Made by a program: the position numbers and the translations under genes. Below, one piece after another: positions 16,332 through 25,048 of a stretch of DNA of 64,000 nucleotides. Each line of letters starts with the position of its first letter. Within the stretch, counting starts at the first letter, position 1. The notes beneath the pieces are model-generated. The model was not told where the DNA came from, ran no database searches, and saw nothing but the letters and a program-made list of their open reading frames with translations. This stretch comes from Coprococcus_C hominis. GTDB taxonomy: Bacteria > Bacillota > Clostridia > Lachnospirales > Lachnospiraceae. Location of the stretch: NCBI RefSeq assembly GCF_020687505.1, contig NZ_JAJEQT010000008.1. One strand, written 5' to 3'.

Positions 16332-17552
16332 CTAAGCGAGTGCCGCTTTGAAATCTTCGATCAGATCCTCGATATCCTCTATGCCCACACTGATTCGGAT
16401 CAGATCGTTGAAGACGCCTGCATCTTCTTTTTCTTTTTCTGTGCTATGTGCATTCAGCGTTGACTCCGGATGAATGATCAACGTCTTCGTGTCTCCGATG
16501 TTCGATACGATCTTTGGAATGCTCAGGTTGTTGATAATGGAAAATGCACGTTCCTTCGAACCTACCCGGATTGTTAAGATCGCGCCATATCCATTTGCAA
16601 GCACCTTATCTGCCACCTCATGCCAAGGACTACAGGCTAACCCCGGATAGTTCACCGTGATATCCGGGTATGTATTCAAAAACTCTGCAAGCGCCTTTGC
16701 ATTACTGCAGGCACGCTCCATCCTAAGTCCCAATGTCTCCATTCCAATCAGGTTGTAAAATGCCGTCTGCGGTGCCATACAGGCTCCCGTATTGCGGAAC
16801 AACCCATTCCGAAGCTTTGCTGTATAAGCCATTTTACCAAATCGCGCGTATTCTGCAACCCCCGGATATTTCTCTTTGTTCCATTTGAACCGTCCACTTT
16901 CTGTGATCACTCCGCTGATTGCGTTGCTGTTACCATTGATGTACTTCGATGTGGAATTGACAACGATGTCTGCGCCCTTCTCAATCGGCTTTACCAGATA
17001 TGCCGTTGCCACGGTGTTATCCATCACAAGCGGCAGATTGTGCTGATGTGCCAGTTCGGCAAGTGCCTCGATATCCACGACATCGAGCTTCGGATTGCCG
17101 ATCGTCTCTGCGAATATCACACGCGTATTCTCATTGATAGCTGCCTCAACCGCATTCACATCGCTGATATCCACGAACACCGTCTTGATTCCAAATGCTT
17201 CGAAATCATGGAACACATCAATCGAACCGCCATACAGACTCGTCGATGCGACGATCTCCTGTCCGCATGTCACGATGTTCAAAAGAGCGTTCGTGATGGC
17301 TGCCATACCGGATGCGCAGGCAACCGATGCAAGTCCGCCTTCCAGTGTCGTCATGCGTTCCTCAAAGGCAAAGATCGTCGGGTTGTTGATTCGCGTATAC
17401 GAAAATCCGGTTGCCTTATTGTGAAACAGCTTCTCGTGCTGTTCCGCAGATGACTGGTAAAAGGCACTTGACTGATACACAGGTGTGAGTGTCGCGCCGG
17501 TATTGGCATCGCCCATTTTATTTCCATGTAAAAGTTTCGTATTAAACCTCAT
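16332..17552 (-). CDS. metY: O-acetylhomoserine sulfhydrylase
   Basis: About 406 residues of the Cys/Met metabolism PLP enzyme family (fold type I). The PLP Lys is in NSTSKYINGNSNAISG at about residue 203, and YTRINNPT and the SLYGG loop are also typical. It makes homocysteine from O-acetylhomoserine and sulfide, or from a protein thiocarboxylate in Hcy-type systems. The ATG at 17552 has AGGGGG 8 bases upstream; the GTG at 17561 is less likely. It sits between ATP sulfurylase and sulfite reductase genes, tying sulfate reduction to methionine. Confidence 0.9.
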   Translation of the reverse strand: MRFNTKLLHGNKMGDANTGATLTPVYQSSAFYQSSAEQHEKLFHNKATGFSYTRINNPTIFAFEERMTTLEGGLASVACASGMAAITNALLNIVTCGQEIVASTSLYGGSIDVFHDFEAFGIKTVFVDISDVNAVEAAINENTRVIFAETIGNPKLDVVDIEALAELAHQHNLPLVMDNTVATAYLVKPIEKGADIVVNSTSKYINGNSNAISGVITESGRFKWNKEKYPGVAEYARFGKMAYTAKLRNGLFRNTGACMAPQTAFYNLIGMETLGLRMERACSNAKALAEFLNTYPDITVNYPGLACSPWHEVADKVLANGYGAILTIRVGSKERAFSIINNLSIPKIVSNIGDTKTLIIHPESTLNAHSTEKEKEDAGVFNDLIRISVGIEDIEDLIEDFKAALA

Positions 17553-17564
17553 AATGGGCACCCC

Positions 17565-19190
17565 CTAAATATAATCTCTTCCTGCAACGATCGTACCCTC
17601 ATATGCGGTTGCGGTTCTTATCTGCCTGCTGACCTCTTCCTCATTTGTATCACCTGCAAATACGAGATCATAGGTTCCGGTAAGTGTCTTGTCCTGCTTC
17701 TCATTGACAAGCAGTAATACGACAAGTCCGGCACGGTGCAGATGCTTCACAACGGTCTCAATCGCCTCGCCATCGGCCGGTGCGTACAGGTATGTATGAC
17801 GTCCTTCGATGCTCAGTGCCTTCTCCACTTCCTCGACATACGCACGGTTAATCGTCTTTCCTTCCACGAACTTCACTGTAATTGCCTTCTGGCTCTTTAA
17901 TGCGGCTCTTGTATTTCTGTCAACTCTGCCCTCGTACAGTCCGGTTTCTTCGGTGTGTACCTGCTCTACGACACCGCAGGCAGAAGTCATATTTGTAACA
18001 CGGTCTATCAGGATGAACTCACCCAGTGTCTTATGATTCTTAAATTCGTCGACCACGATCTTATCTGCCAGAGAGATCTTGCAGACCGCAATCTCATTCT
18101 TGCTTAAGCTGCTAACCTTCTTTTTCTCACCGGTGTTGACATCGATCGCATATTCGATATCCGTCACGGCACCAAGGATCATCTTCGTGCCGAGCTTAAA
18201 GAAGAAATTCTTGCCGTTTTGCAGCTCCTCATCATCCATCCAAAGCAGTGTTGCTGTGATGGAAGATGCAACCTTCGCACCAGATGCGACAGTCAGAACG
18301 CAACCTCTTGATACATCCACCTCTCGGTCAAGCTGGATGGTAACCGGCTGTCCCTTCACTGCGAATTCGCTGTCCTTGTCACCGATGTAAATGCTCTTTA
18401 CCTTCGCTGTCTCGTTGCTTGGAAGTGTTGTGATCTCATCGCCCACATGAATGCTTCCATGCTCGATCTGACCCTGGAATCCACGGAACGTATGATCCGG
18501 ACGGCACACACGCTGTACCGGCATATAAAATCCCTGCTCGCTGTCATCCTCTGCAATATCAATATCCTCGAGATACGGAAGCAATGCCTTGCCTGTGTAC
18601 CAAGGAATATTTTCTGACTTTGTTGTAACGTTATCGCCCTCGGTTGCGGAAACCGGAATGATCGTTACATTTGGAAGTGAAAGCTCTTTTGTAAGCTCCT
18701 CGATCTGCTTCTCGATCTCACGGAAACGTGTCTCATCGTAACCGACAAGGTCCATCTTATTAACTGCAAATACAAAGTACCGGATACCCATCAATGCACA
18801 GATTCTTGCATGCCGTCTTGTCTGGACAAGCACGCCCTGCTTGGCATCCACTAAGATTACGGCAAGGTCTGCAAAGGATGCTCCAACTGCCATGTTTCTT
18901 GTGTACTCTTCATGTCCCGGTGTATCTGCCACGATAAAGCTTCGCTTGTCTGTTGTGAAATACCGGTAGGCAACGTCGATCGTGATACCCTGCTCACGCT
19001 CTGCCATCAGTCCGTCCAACAGAAGGGAGTAATCGATCGCACCGCCGCGGCTTCCGACCTTACTGTCTAATTCAAGTGCCTTTTCCTGATCTGCGTAAAG
19101 CAGCTTGGAATCATATAAGATATGTCCGATCAATGTAGATTTTCCATCATCCACACTACCGCAAGTGATAAATTTTAATAATCCGCTCAT
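17565..19190 (-). CDS. cysN: Sulfate adenylyltransferase subunit 1 with C-terminal extension
   Basis: 541 residues. EF-Tu-like GTPase: G1 GSVDDGKST, G3 DTPGHEEY, G4 NKMD. It drives APS formation together with CysD. After the EF-Tu domains, roughly the last 110 residues (from about KFVEGKTINRAYVEEVEKAL) look like a relic APS kinase (CysC) domain: segments similar to CysC such as EGRHTYLY and HRAGLVVLLLV remain, but the P-loop and DGD motif are gone. APS kinase is not needed because AprAB reduces APS directly. The ATG at 19190 has GGGAGG upstream and overlaps the end of cysD; the in-frame 19253 start lies inside cysD. Confidence 0.9.
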   Translation of the reverse strand: MSGLLKFITCGSVDDGKSTLIGHILYDSKLLYADQEKALELDSKVGSRGGAIDYSLLLDGLMAEREQGITIDVAYRYFTTDKRSFIVADTPGHEEYTRNMAVGASFADLAVILVDAKQGVLVQTRRHARICALMGIRYFVFAVNKMDLVGYDETRFREIEKQIEELTKELSLPNVTIIPVSATEGDNVTTKSENIPWYTGKALLPYLEDIDIAEDDSEQGFYMPVQRVCRPDHTFRGFQGQIEHGSIHVGDEITTLPSNETAKVKSIYIGDKDSEFAVKGQPVTIQLDREVDVSRGCVLTVASGAKVASSITATLLWMDDEELQNGKNFFFKLGTKMILGAVTDIEYAIDVNTGEKKKVSSLSKNEIAVCKISLADKIVVDEFKNHKTLGEFILIDRVTNMTSACGVVEQVHTEETGLYEGRVDRNTRAALKSQKAITVKFVEGKTINRAYVEEVEKALSIEGRHTYLYAPADGEAIETVVKHLHRAGLVVLLLVNEKQDKTLTGTYDLVFAGDTNEEEVSRQIRTATAYEGTIVAGRDYI

Positions 19191-19191
19191 C

Positions 19192-20091
19192 TTAGAAATA
19201 TCCCTCCCGTTTTCTTCGTTCCATGCTTCCGGCTGCCTCGTTGTCGATGACACGCGTTGTACGCTCGGAAGAAACTGCTGAAAGTGTTTCCTCTATAATT
19301 GCATCCAGTGTATCTGCGGTTGACTCGCATCCACCAGTCAGCGGGTAACATCCAAGGGTACGGAAACGCACGCTCTTGTACTCAATCTTCTCGCCCGGCA
19401 GAAGCTTCATACGATCATCATCTACCATGATGATATTTCCATCCCGGTATACGACCGGTCTTACCTTTGCAAAATACAGCGATGGAATCTCGATGTTCTC
19501 ACGCTTGATATACTGCCAGATGTCTTTCTCTGTCCAGTTCGAAAGCGGGAATACCCGGACTTCCTCTTTCTTTTTGATCTTGGAATTGTAAAGCTTCCAC
19601 ATCTCCGGTCTCTGGTTCTTCGGATCCCATGCGTGATGCTCATTTCTAAAGGAGAAGATACGCTCTTTGGCTCTTGATTTCTCCTCGTCTCTTCTGCCGC
19701 CACCAAAAGCTGCGGTAAATCCGTATTTGTCGAGTGCCTGCTTTAATGCCTGTGTCTTCATGATGTCAGTGTAAGCACTGCCGTGGTCAAATGGATTGAT
19801 ACCCTGCTTTACGCCTTCCTCGTTGATATATTCGATCATCTCGATTCCGAGCTTCTTCGCCATGTAATCGCGGAACTCGATCATCTCCTTGAACTTCCAT
19901 GTCGTGTTGACATGCAGGAACGGAAATGGCGGCTTCTCCGGGTAAAATGCTTTCATCGCCAGATGCAGCATGACGGAGCTGTCCTTTCCGATGGAATAAA
20001 GCATAACCGGCTTCTCACACTCGGCTGCCACTTCTCTGATAATGTAAATCGCTTCTGCTTCCAATTCATCCAGATGTGATAACTGTCCCAT
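19192..20091 (-). CDS. cysD: Sulfate adenylyltransferase subunit 2
   Basis: 299 residues, the PP-loop subunit of ATP sulfurylase: YSIGKDSSVMLHLAMKAF is the pyrophosphate loop (Ile in place of the first Gly), FLHVNTTWKFKEMIEFRD and AAFGGGRRDEEKSRAKERIFS are conserved CysD segments. Length is as expected. It forms APS from sulfate and ATP together with CysN, the next gene. It follows aprB by about 20 bases. Confidence 0.92.
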   Translation of the reverse strand: MGQLSHLDELEAEAIYIIREVAAECEKPVMLYSIGKDSSVMLHLAMKAFYPEKPPFPFLHVNTTWKFKEMIEFRDYMAKKLGIEMIEYINEEGVKQGINPFDHGSAYTDIMKTQALKQALDKYGFTAAFGGGRRDEEKSRAKERIFSFRNEHHAWDPKNQRPEMWKLYNSKIKKKEEVRVFPLSNWTEKDIWQYIKRENIEIPSLYFAKVRPVVYRDGNIIMVDDDRMKLLPGEKIEYKSVRFRTLGCYPLTGGCESTADTLDAIIEETLSAVSSERTTRVIDNEAAGSMERRKREGYF

Positions 20092-20113
20092 CCTCTTGTA
20101 CCTTCCTTTCGAT

Positions 20114-20428
20114 CTAATACTTGTTCGATTCCTTCTGGTTGATCACAACCTGTTCGGTTGTGCCATCCCGTTTCTCGATGTTCCAATAAAGTTTGCCGTC
20201 CTCTGCATTCACGGTCATCTTACTTCCCATGCCGCCAATGTCTGCGCCAAGGTATAAGGCGATCGCCCCGAACTTGCATTCCTTGATGCACGAAGAACAG
20301 CCCCAGCAGTCTTTCGGGTAGCGCATGCATGCGGTTCCATCCGGATTTTTGCCGATCAGGCTGCCTGGACAGACGGCTGCACATTTACCACATTTCTTAC
20401 ATTTTTCTTTATCAATAAAGATGCTCAT
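20114..20428 (-). CDS. aprB: Adenylylsulfate reductase beta subunit
   Basis: 104 residues. Two 4Fe-4S clusters: CKKCGKCAAVCPG and the AprB-type CWGCSSCIKEC, followed by an AprB-like tail (GGMGSKMTV, KLYWNIEKRDGTTEQVV) that wraps AprA. Shorter than the ~150-residue AprB of sulfate-respiring bacteria. It passes electrons to the FAD of AprA. The start overlaps the aprA stop by 17 bases, so the subunits are translationally coupled. Confidence 0.9.
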   Translation of the reverse strand: MSIFIDKEKCKKCGKCAAVCPGSLIGKNPDGTACMRYPKDCWGCSSCIKECKFGAIALYLGADIGGMGSKMTVNAEDGKLYWNIEKRDGTTEQVVINQKESNKY

Positions 20429-22130
20429 AGACGTCCTCCCTTCCTACTAAGTCACGGAAGATGATTTTAATCTCGCCGTCCTCGTATCTGGAGTTTACAT
20501 ATTTTAACCACGCATCGCTCTTTTCCGGATAATCCAGATTCTCTGCGAAGCTGTGCCAGCGTGTCTCTTTTCTCGCTTCGAGATGTGCGATCACGGATAA
20601 GCATACAACCAATCGCTCCCGCAGCTCATAGACAAACATCAGCTCATGCATATCGTCCGCTTTCACATCTGACAGAAGTTCCTGTAGCTGCCTGATCTTC
20701 TGTTTTGCCAGTTCTAACTGCTTCGCGTTGAACTGATAATGGGTGGAGATTCCGCCTGCGTAATTATCCATGACCTTCTGCATCGCTTCCTCAAGTGCCT
20801 CTGTTGTAAACATCCCGGATGGATTGTTCAGGTAATGACTGTATTCGGTGATCTTATCATCCACAACCGTCTGAAGCTTTGCATCAAGTGTCTCAACTTC
20901 AAATCTCTCATCCGAAGCACTTTCCTGCTCGTCGAGCATCTGCACGATATGCTTCGCCGCGATCTCGCCCTCGACCATCGCGCCTGTCACATATTTCTGC
21001 GGGCAGCCACCTGCCACATCCCCGGCTGCATATAATCCGTTGATTGTCGTCTGGCGGTTCGTGTCAACCCAGTAGCCACTCGCGGTATGTCCGCCTACGA
21101 TATACGGCTCGGTTCCTTCGATCTCAACATTCTGCTCACTCGGCTTCCTGCCGGATTCTAGCCATTTCAGCGTCTGACTCGGTGCCATGTTCAGATACGC
21201 CTTTTTCAGCGATTCGTTCTGTTCCTCTGAAATACCTTCGGTACGAAGATAACAAGGACCTCTGCCCTGCAAATTCTCCATCACCGTGCCATACACACGC
21301 TCGGAAGTTGTCAGTCCGTATTTTGTCTCATAGACCTCGCCAAGGGAATTTACCTGTTTCGCGCCAACGCCCTGTGCGATCGTTCCGGTCGGTGCGATCG
21401 TGTCCTTACAACGAAGGGCAATAAACCGCATCTCGAACGTTGTCATCTCGGCACCACCGAGGATCCCCATCGCGAATCCCGCTCCGGTATTAAATGGCGG
21501 GTACCACATCTTATGTCTCGAAAATCCCGGATTGTTCGGTCGGTACAGGCCAGCCGCACCACCGGTTGCACAAAGCACTTTCTTCGCCCGGATCACATAG
21601 GCTTTGTGCTCTTCGATGGAAAATCCAATCGCACCTTTGATCTCATTATCTTCGATTAAGTAATCAGTGATATTCACCCGGTTTAAGATCGTGACATCCG
21701 GAAGCGCTTCCACTGCCGATGCGAGAAGCGGTTTCATGTTCTCACCGTTAATCTTGATGTTCCGGTTGCCTCTGGCGACGTACTCTCCATCTTCATCTTT
21801 TAAGATGACCAGTCCAAGCTGTTCCATCTTCGCCGTCACACGGTTCAACCCCTCGGACATTGTGAGCAGCAGATCCTCCCGTACGATGTTGTCCGCGTCC
21901 TTCTTCGCGTAGTCCACATAATCTTCCGGCTTTCTGCCCTTCACAATATAAGCATTGATTGCGTTGACACCGGCAGCTAAGCATCCGCTCCGCTTGATGT
22001 TCGCCTTTTCCGCTATGATGATCTTGTAATCGGAATTCTCCCTTACGGTAAGTGCCGCATAGCATCCGGCGGTTCCGCCACCGATGATCAGCACGTCCGT
22101 ATGAAGAAGCTCTGTGTTCTCGATATTCAT
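20412..22130 (-). CDS. aprA: Adenylylsulfate reductase alpha subunit
   Basis: About 572 residues of the fumarate reductase/succinate dehydrogenase flavoprotein superfamily. DVLIIGGGTAGCYAA is the FAD Rossmann loop; RSGCLAAGVNAINAY, FEMRFIALR and GYWVDTNRQTTINGLYAAGDVAGG are AprA-type landmarks. It reduces APS to sulfite plus AMP. The presence of CysDN rather than Sat, and the lack of QmoABC or DsrAB, points to an assimilatory role. The ATG at 22130 has GGGAG 7 bases upstream; the ATG at 22160 touches the cysA stop. Confidence 0.9.
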   Translation of the reverse strand: MNIENTELLHTDVLIIGGGTAGCYAALTVRENSDYKIIIAEKANIKRSGCLAAGVNAINAYIVKGRKPEDYVDYAKKDADNIVREDLLLTMSEGLNRVTAKMEQLGLVILKDEDGEYVARGNRNIKINGENMKPLLASAVEALPDVTILNRVNITDYLIEDNEIKGAIGFSIEEHKAYVIRAKKVLCATGGAAGLYRPNNPGFSRHKMWYPPFNTGAGFAMGILGGAEMTTFEMRFIALRCKDTIAPTGTIAQGVGAKQVNSLGEVYETKYGLTTSERVYGTVMENLQGRGPCYLRTEGISEEQNESLKKAYLNMAPSQTLKWLESGRKPSEQNVEIEGTEPYIVGGHTASGYWVDTNRQTTINGLYAAGDVAGGCPQKYVTGAMVEGEIAAKHIVQMLDEQESASDERFEVETLDAKLQTVVDDKITEYSHYLNNPSGMFTTEALEEAMQKVMDNYAGGISTHYQFNAKQLELAKQKIRQLQELLSDVKADDMHELMFVYELRERLVVCLSVIAHLEARKETRWHSFAENLDYPEKSDAWLKYVNSRYEDGEIKIIFRDLVGREDVYEHLY

Positions 22131-22159
22131 AAGCGACTCCCTTCCAGTTTTCCTTTGCA

Positions 22160-23221
22160 CTAGATGTAGAATACATCCTGCTCCTGCATCTCTTTATTCT
22201 CTAACAAATACGTCTTTTCTTCATCAAATACATATAACCGGTAGATCAGCACATGTACCGTCTCCCCGACGGATACGAGATCTTTTTCGAGCGACCGCTC
22301 ACCGGTTAACTCAATTCCGTTGATATCCACAACCACATCCATGCGGTTTCCCTTGAAGATCACTTCCTTGACCGTCCCAAGCTCCGCAGCACTGATATAC
22401 TGATCGAGCTTTCCACTCTTCGAGATCTTCACGAACTCCGGCCGGATCACCGCCTTGTCTGCATGTGGGATTCGTTCAAATCCTTTCAGCCGGTCATAAT
22501 CTTCCACTACAGATGACCGTCCGATAAACTGTGCCACAAATGGGGTATCCGGGGATTTGTAGATCTCTAGCGGTGTTCCCATCTGCTCAACCACGCCGTG
22601 GTTCGTGATGATAATCTCATCCGCAACCTCGACCGCCTCATCCTGATCATGTGTGACGAAGATACTTGTGATACCAAGCTTTGTAACCATCTCTTTTAAC
22701 CATGTCCGAAGCTCGGTCCGCACCTTCGCGTCAATCGCTGCAAATGGTTCGTCCAACAACAGTACCTGTGGATTCGGAGCTAATGCTCTGGCGAATGCCA
22801 CCCGCTGCCGCTGTCCACCGGATAGCTGATTCGGATACCGCTTCTCCATGCCGGCAAGTCCGGTCAGCGATAACAGCTCGGTCACACGTTCCTTAATCTG
22901 TTTCTTCGGCATCTTCTGAAGCTCCAATCCAAATGCTACATTTTCATATACCGTCATATAACGAAACAGCGCATAGCTTTGAAATACGAATCCGATTCCA
23001 CGTTTTGACGCCGGGATATCATTGACGCGTTTGCCGTCAATAAATATATCACCTTCATTTGGATTCTCCAGTCCTGCGATCATCCGAAGAAGTGTTGTCT
23101 TTCCGCTTCCGGATGGTCCAAGCAGAGCGACCAGCTTTCCTTTCTCGACGCCGAAGCTCACATTGTCCGATGCAAGGAAATCACCATATTTTTTATAGAT
23201 ATTTTTCATTTCCACATACAT
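22160..23221 (-). CDS. cysA: Sulfate/thiosulfate ABC transporter ATP-binding protein
   Basis: 353 residues. Walker A GPSGSGKTT, Q-loop VFQSYALF, signature LSGGQRQR, Walker B VLLLDEPF and the switch His in VTHDQDEAVEVAD are all present. The C-terminal ~110 residues form a TOBE-like regulatory domain as in CysA. It powers the CysT/CysW permease encoded just upstream, starting 6 bases after cysW. Confidence 0.9.
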   Translation of the reverse strand: MYVEMKNIYKKYGDFLASDNVSFGVEKGKLVALLGPSGSGKTTLLRMIAGLENPNEGDIFIDGKRVNDIPASKRGIGFVFQSYALFRYMTVYENVAFGLELQKMPKKQIKERVTELLSLTGLAGMEKRYPNQLSGGQRQRVAFARALAPNPQVLLLDEPFAAIDAKVRTELRTWLKEMVTKLGITSIFVTHDQDEAVEVADEIIITNHGVVEQMGTPLEIYKSPDTPFVAQFIGRSSVVEDYDRLKGFERIPHADKAVIRPEFVKISKSGKLDQYISAAELGTVKEVIFKGNRMDVVVDINGIELTGERSLEKDLVSVGETVHVLIYRLYVFDEEKTYLLENKEMQEQDVFYI

Positions 23222-23226
23222 AGTCT

Positions 23227-24096
23227 CTACCTTGTTCCTTTCGGCTCCTTCTCTTTTCCTCTATGCTCGATAATATTTCTTGCGATCAGTAAGATGATCG
23301 CTAAGATCACAAGAATCGAAGATACCGCAAATGCCGCGGTGATCGAGGTCTTCGTGCCTGACATATACAGGGCATCGATCTCAAGCGGCAGGGTGAATGT
23401 CTCGCCTCTCGTCTTCGAGAGCGCATTCACCGCACCGAACTCTCCCAGTGCCCGCACCGTACAGAGGATGATGCCGTAGATCAGTCCCCATTTCATATGT
23501 GGGAATGTGATCTTTCGAAATATCGTGAATCCCTTTGCGCCCATCAGTGCAGCGGCTTCTTCCTCATCCTTTCCCTGTACATTTAATACCGGGATGATTT
23601 CTCTTGAGACAAACGGAAATGTGACAAATACTGTGGCGAGCACTACGCCCGGAATTGCAAATGCGATTCTCACATCCGTTCCAAAATGCTGATTAAACGC
23701 CCGGAGCACCGGGTAGAACCATCCAAGTCTGCCGAAGGTCATCAGGTAGGCAAGTCCTACGATGACCGGCGATATCGAAAATGGGATATCAATCAAAGTT
23801 GCAAGAATCTGTTTGCCCCGGAAGGAAAACTTCGTGAGCAGCCATGCGGCGCAGATTCCGAATATCGTATTCACTACAACCGCAATGCCGGTTGCAAGCA
23901 GCGTCACAAGTAGCGAGTGACGCACATATTCTGTCGAGATTGACTCAATGTAAAATGTGAATCCCTCCCGCAGGGAATTGACGATTACAGAAAGTAATGG
24001 CACAACCAGCATCAACACGATAAACAGTACCGTAATTGTGATCAGTATGATTTTTGTCCGGCGTCTGCTTCGCTCTAATTTCTCATTTTCACTCAT
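23227..24096 (-). CDS. cysW: Sulfate ABC transporter permease CysW
   Basis: 289 residues with six membrane segments and the binding-protein-dependent transport EAA loop (EEEAAALMGAKGFTIFRKITFP), which contacts CysA. The sequence TRGETFTLPLEIDALY near the C-terminus is typical of CysW. It is separated from cysT by a short hairpin repeat rather than the usual tight junction. AAGGAGG precedes the ATG. Confidence 0.9.
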   Translation of the reverse strand: MSENEKLERSRRRTKIILITITVLFIVLMLVVPLLSVIVNSLREGFTFYIESISTEYVRHSLLVTLLATGIAVVVNTIFGICAAWLLTKFSFRGKQILATLIDIPFSISPVIVGLAYLMTFGRLGWFYPVLRAFNQHFGTDVRIAFAIPGVVLATVFVTFPFVSREIIPVLNVQGKDEEEAAALMGAKGFTIFRKITFPHMKWGLIYGIILCTVRALGEFGAVNALSKTRGETFTLPLEIDALYMSGTKTSITAAFAVSSILVILAIILLIARNIIEHRGKEKEPKGTR

Positions 24097-24114
24097 GCTG
24101 GTTCCTCCTTCCTA

Positions 24115-24189
24115 ATGTATCGCCCCTCACATCCGTTCGGCGGCAGATTGTCAGCGTCATCCTAATATGGGACTTCGTCCCATGGACAC
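24115..24189. repeat. Modular hairpin repeat between cysT and cysW
   Basis: On the plus strand it starts TGTATCGCCCCTCACATCC, continues CGTTCGGCGGCAGATTGTCA, then CATCCTAAT and a perfect hairpin ATGGGAC-TTC-GTCCCAT (24167-24183). The same modules, with different hairpin stems, occur at 60559-60720 in the prophage. It interrupts the transporter genes without breaking any frame. Confidence 0.75.
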
Positions 24190-24192
24190 TAA

Positions 24193-25029
24193 TTAAAGCA
24201 GATTCGTTCTGGCAGATTGTCTCGCCTGAACGATATTGATAAATAACAACAATACAAACGATATAATTAACATCAGCAGTGCAATCGCTGTGGCGCTCTC
24301 ATAATCGATCATTCCAAGCTTCTGCATGATCACATACGAGATGACCTGCGTCTTGTCCTTCGCGCTGTTTCCCGATATGTAGATGACACTTCCGTACTCT
24401 CCGATGCCTCTGGCGAATGCCAGCCCGAATCCGGTCAGCAGTGCCGGTCGTAACTCCGGAAGGATCACAGCAAGAAATGTTTTCCTGCGGCTTGCGCCAA
24501 GCATGAATGCTGCTTCCTCATACTGTCCGTCCATCTTCTCTAATACCGGCTGCACCGCCCGCACAACAAACGGGATTCCGACAAAGATCAGAGCAATCAC
24601 AAGTCCTGCCTTCGTATAAGCGATCCGGATTCCAAGCTTCGCGAATATCTTCCCGTAAAATCCACTGTCCGTAAAAAGCTTTGAAAGCGTGATACCTGCA
24701 ACCGCAGTCGGAAGCGCAAACGGCAGCTCGATGAATCCATCTAACAGCTTCTTCCCCGGAAACTCATATTTGACAAGTGTCCATGCAAGGATCAATCCAA
24801 ACACGGTATTGATCACAGCTGCCAGGAAGGAACATCCAACACTTGTCAGAAATGCATTTCTCACATTTTCCTTCATGATAAGCCGGAACCACTCCCCCGG
24901 CGAAAGCTTCAGTGCATAGACAAGCACCGATGCAAGCGGGATCAGTACGATCAGGGATAATAATGTAATTACGATTCCAAATGTCAGATGATATCCCGGA
25001 ATCACACGCGTCTTTTTTGCTTTCTTCAT
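24193..25029 (-). CDS. cysT: Sulfate ABC transporter permease CysT
   Basis: About 278 residues with six membrane segments and the EAA loop (YEEAAFMLGASRRKTFLAVILP). FARGIGEYGSVIYISGN is a strongly conserved CysT/CysU segment. The start is set at the ATG at 25029, 20 bases after the binding-protein gene with GAGGAAAG upstream; the longer in-frame reading overlaps that gene and is not likely. Confidence 0.9.
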   Translation of the reverse strand: MKKAKKTRVIPGYHLTFGIVITLLSLIVLIPLASVLVYALKLSPGEWFRLIMKENVRNAFLTSVGCSFLAAVINTVFGLILAWTLVKYEFPGKKLLDGFIELPFALPTAVAGITLSKLFTDSGFYGKIFAKLGIRIAYTKAGLVIALIFVGIPFVVRAVQPVLEKMDGQYEEAAFMLGASRRKTFLAVILPELRPALLTGFGLAFARGIGEYGSVIYISGNSAKDKTQVISYVIMQKLGMIDYESATAIALLMLIISFVLLLFINIVQARQSARTNLL

Positions 25030-25048
25030 CGCTTTTGTACTCTTTCCT

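Noticed and set aside
20114..22130. Dissimilatory sulfate reduction locus
   Set aside because: AprAB is present, but Sat, QmoABC and DsrAB are absent, and the operon is joined to CysDN, CysK and MetY, which points to assimilation.
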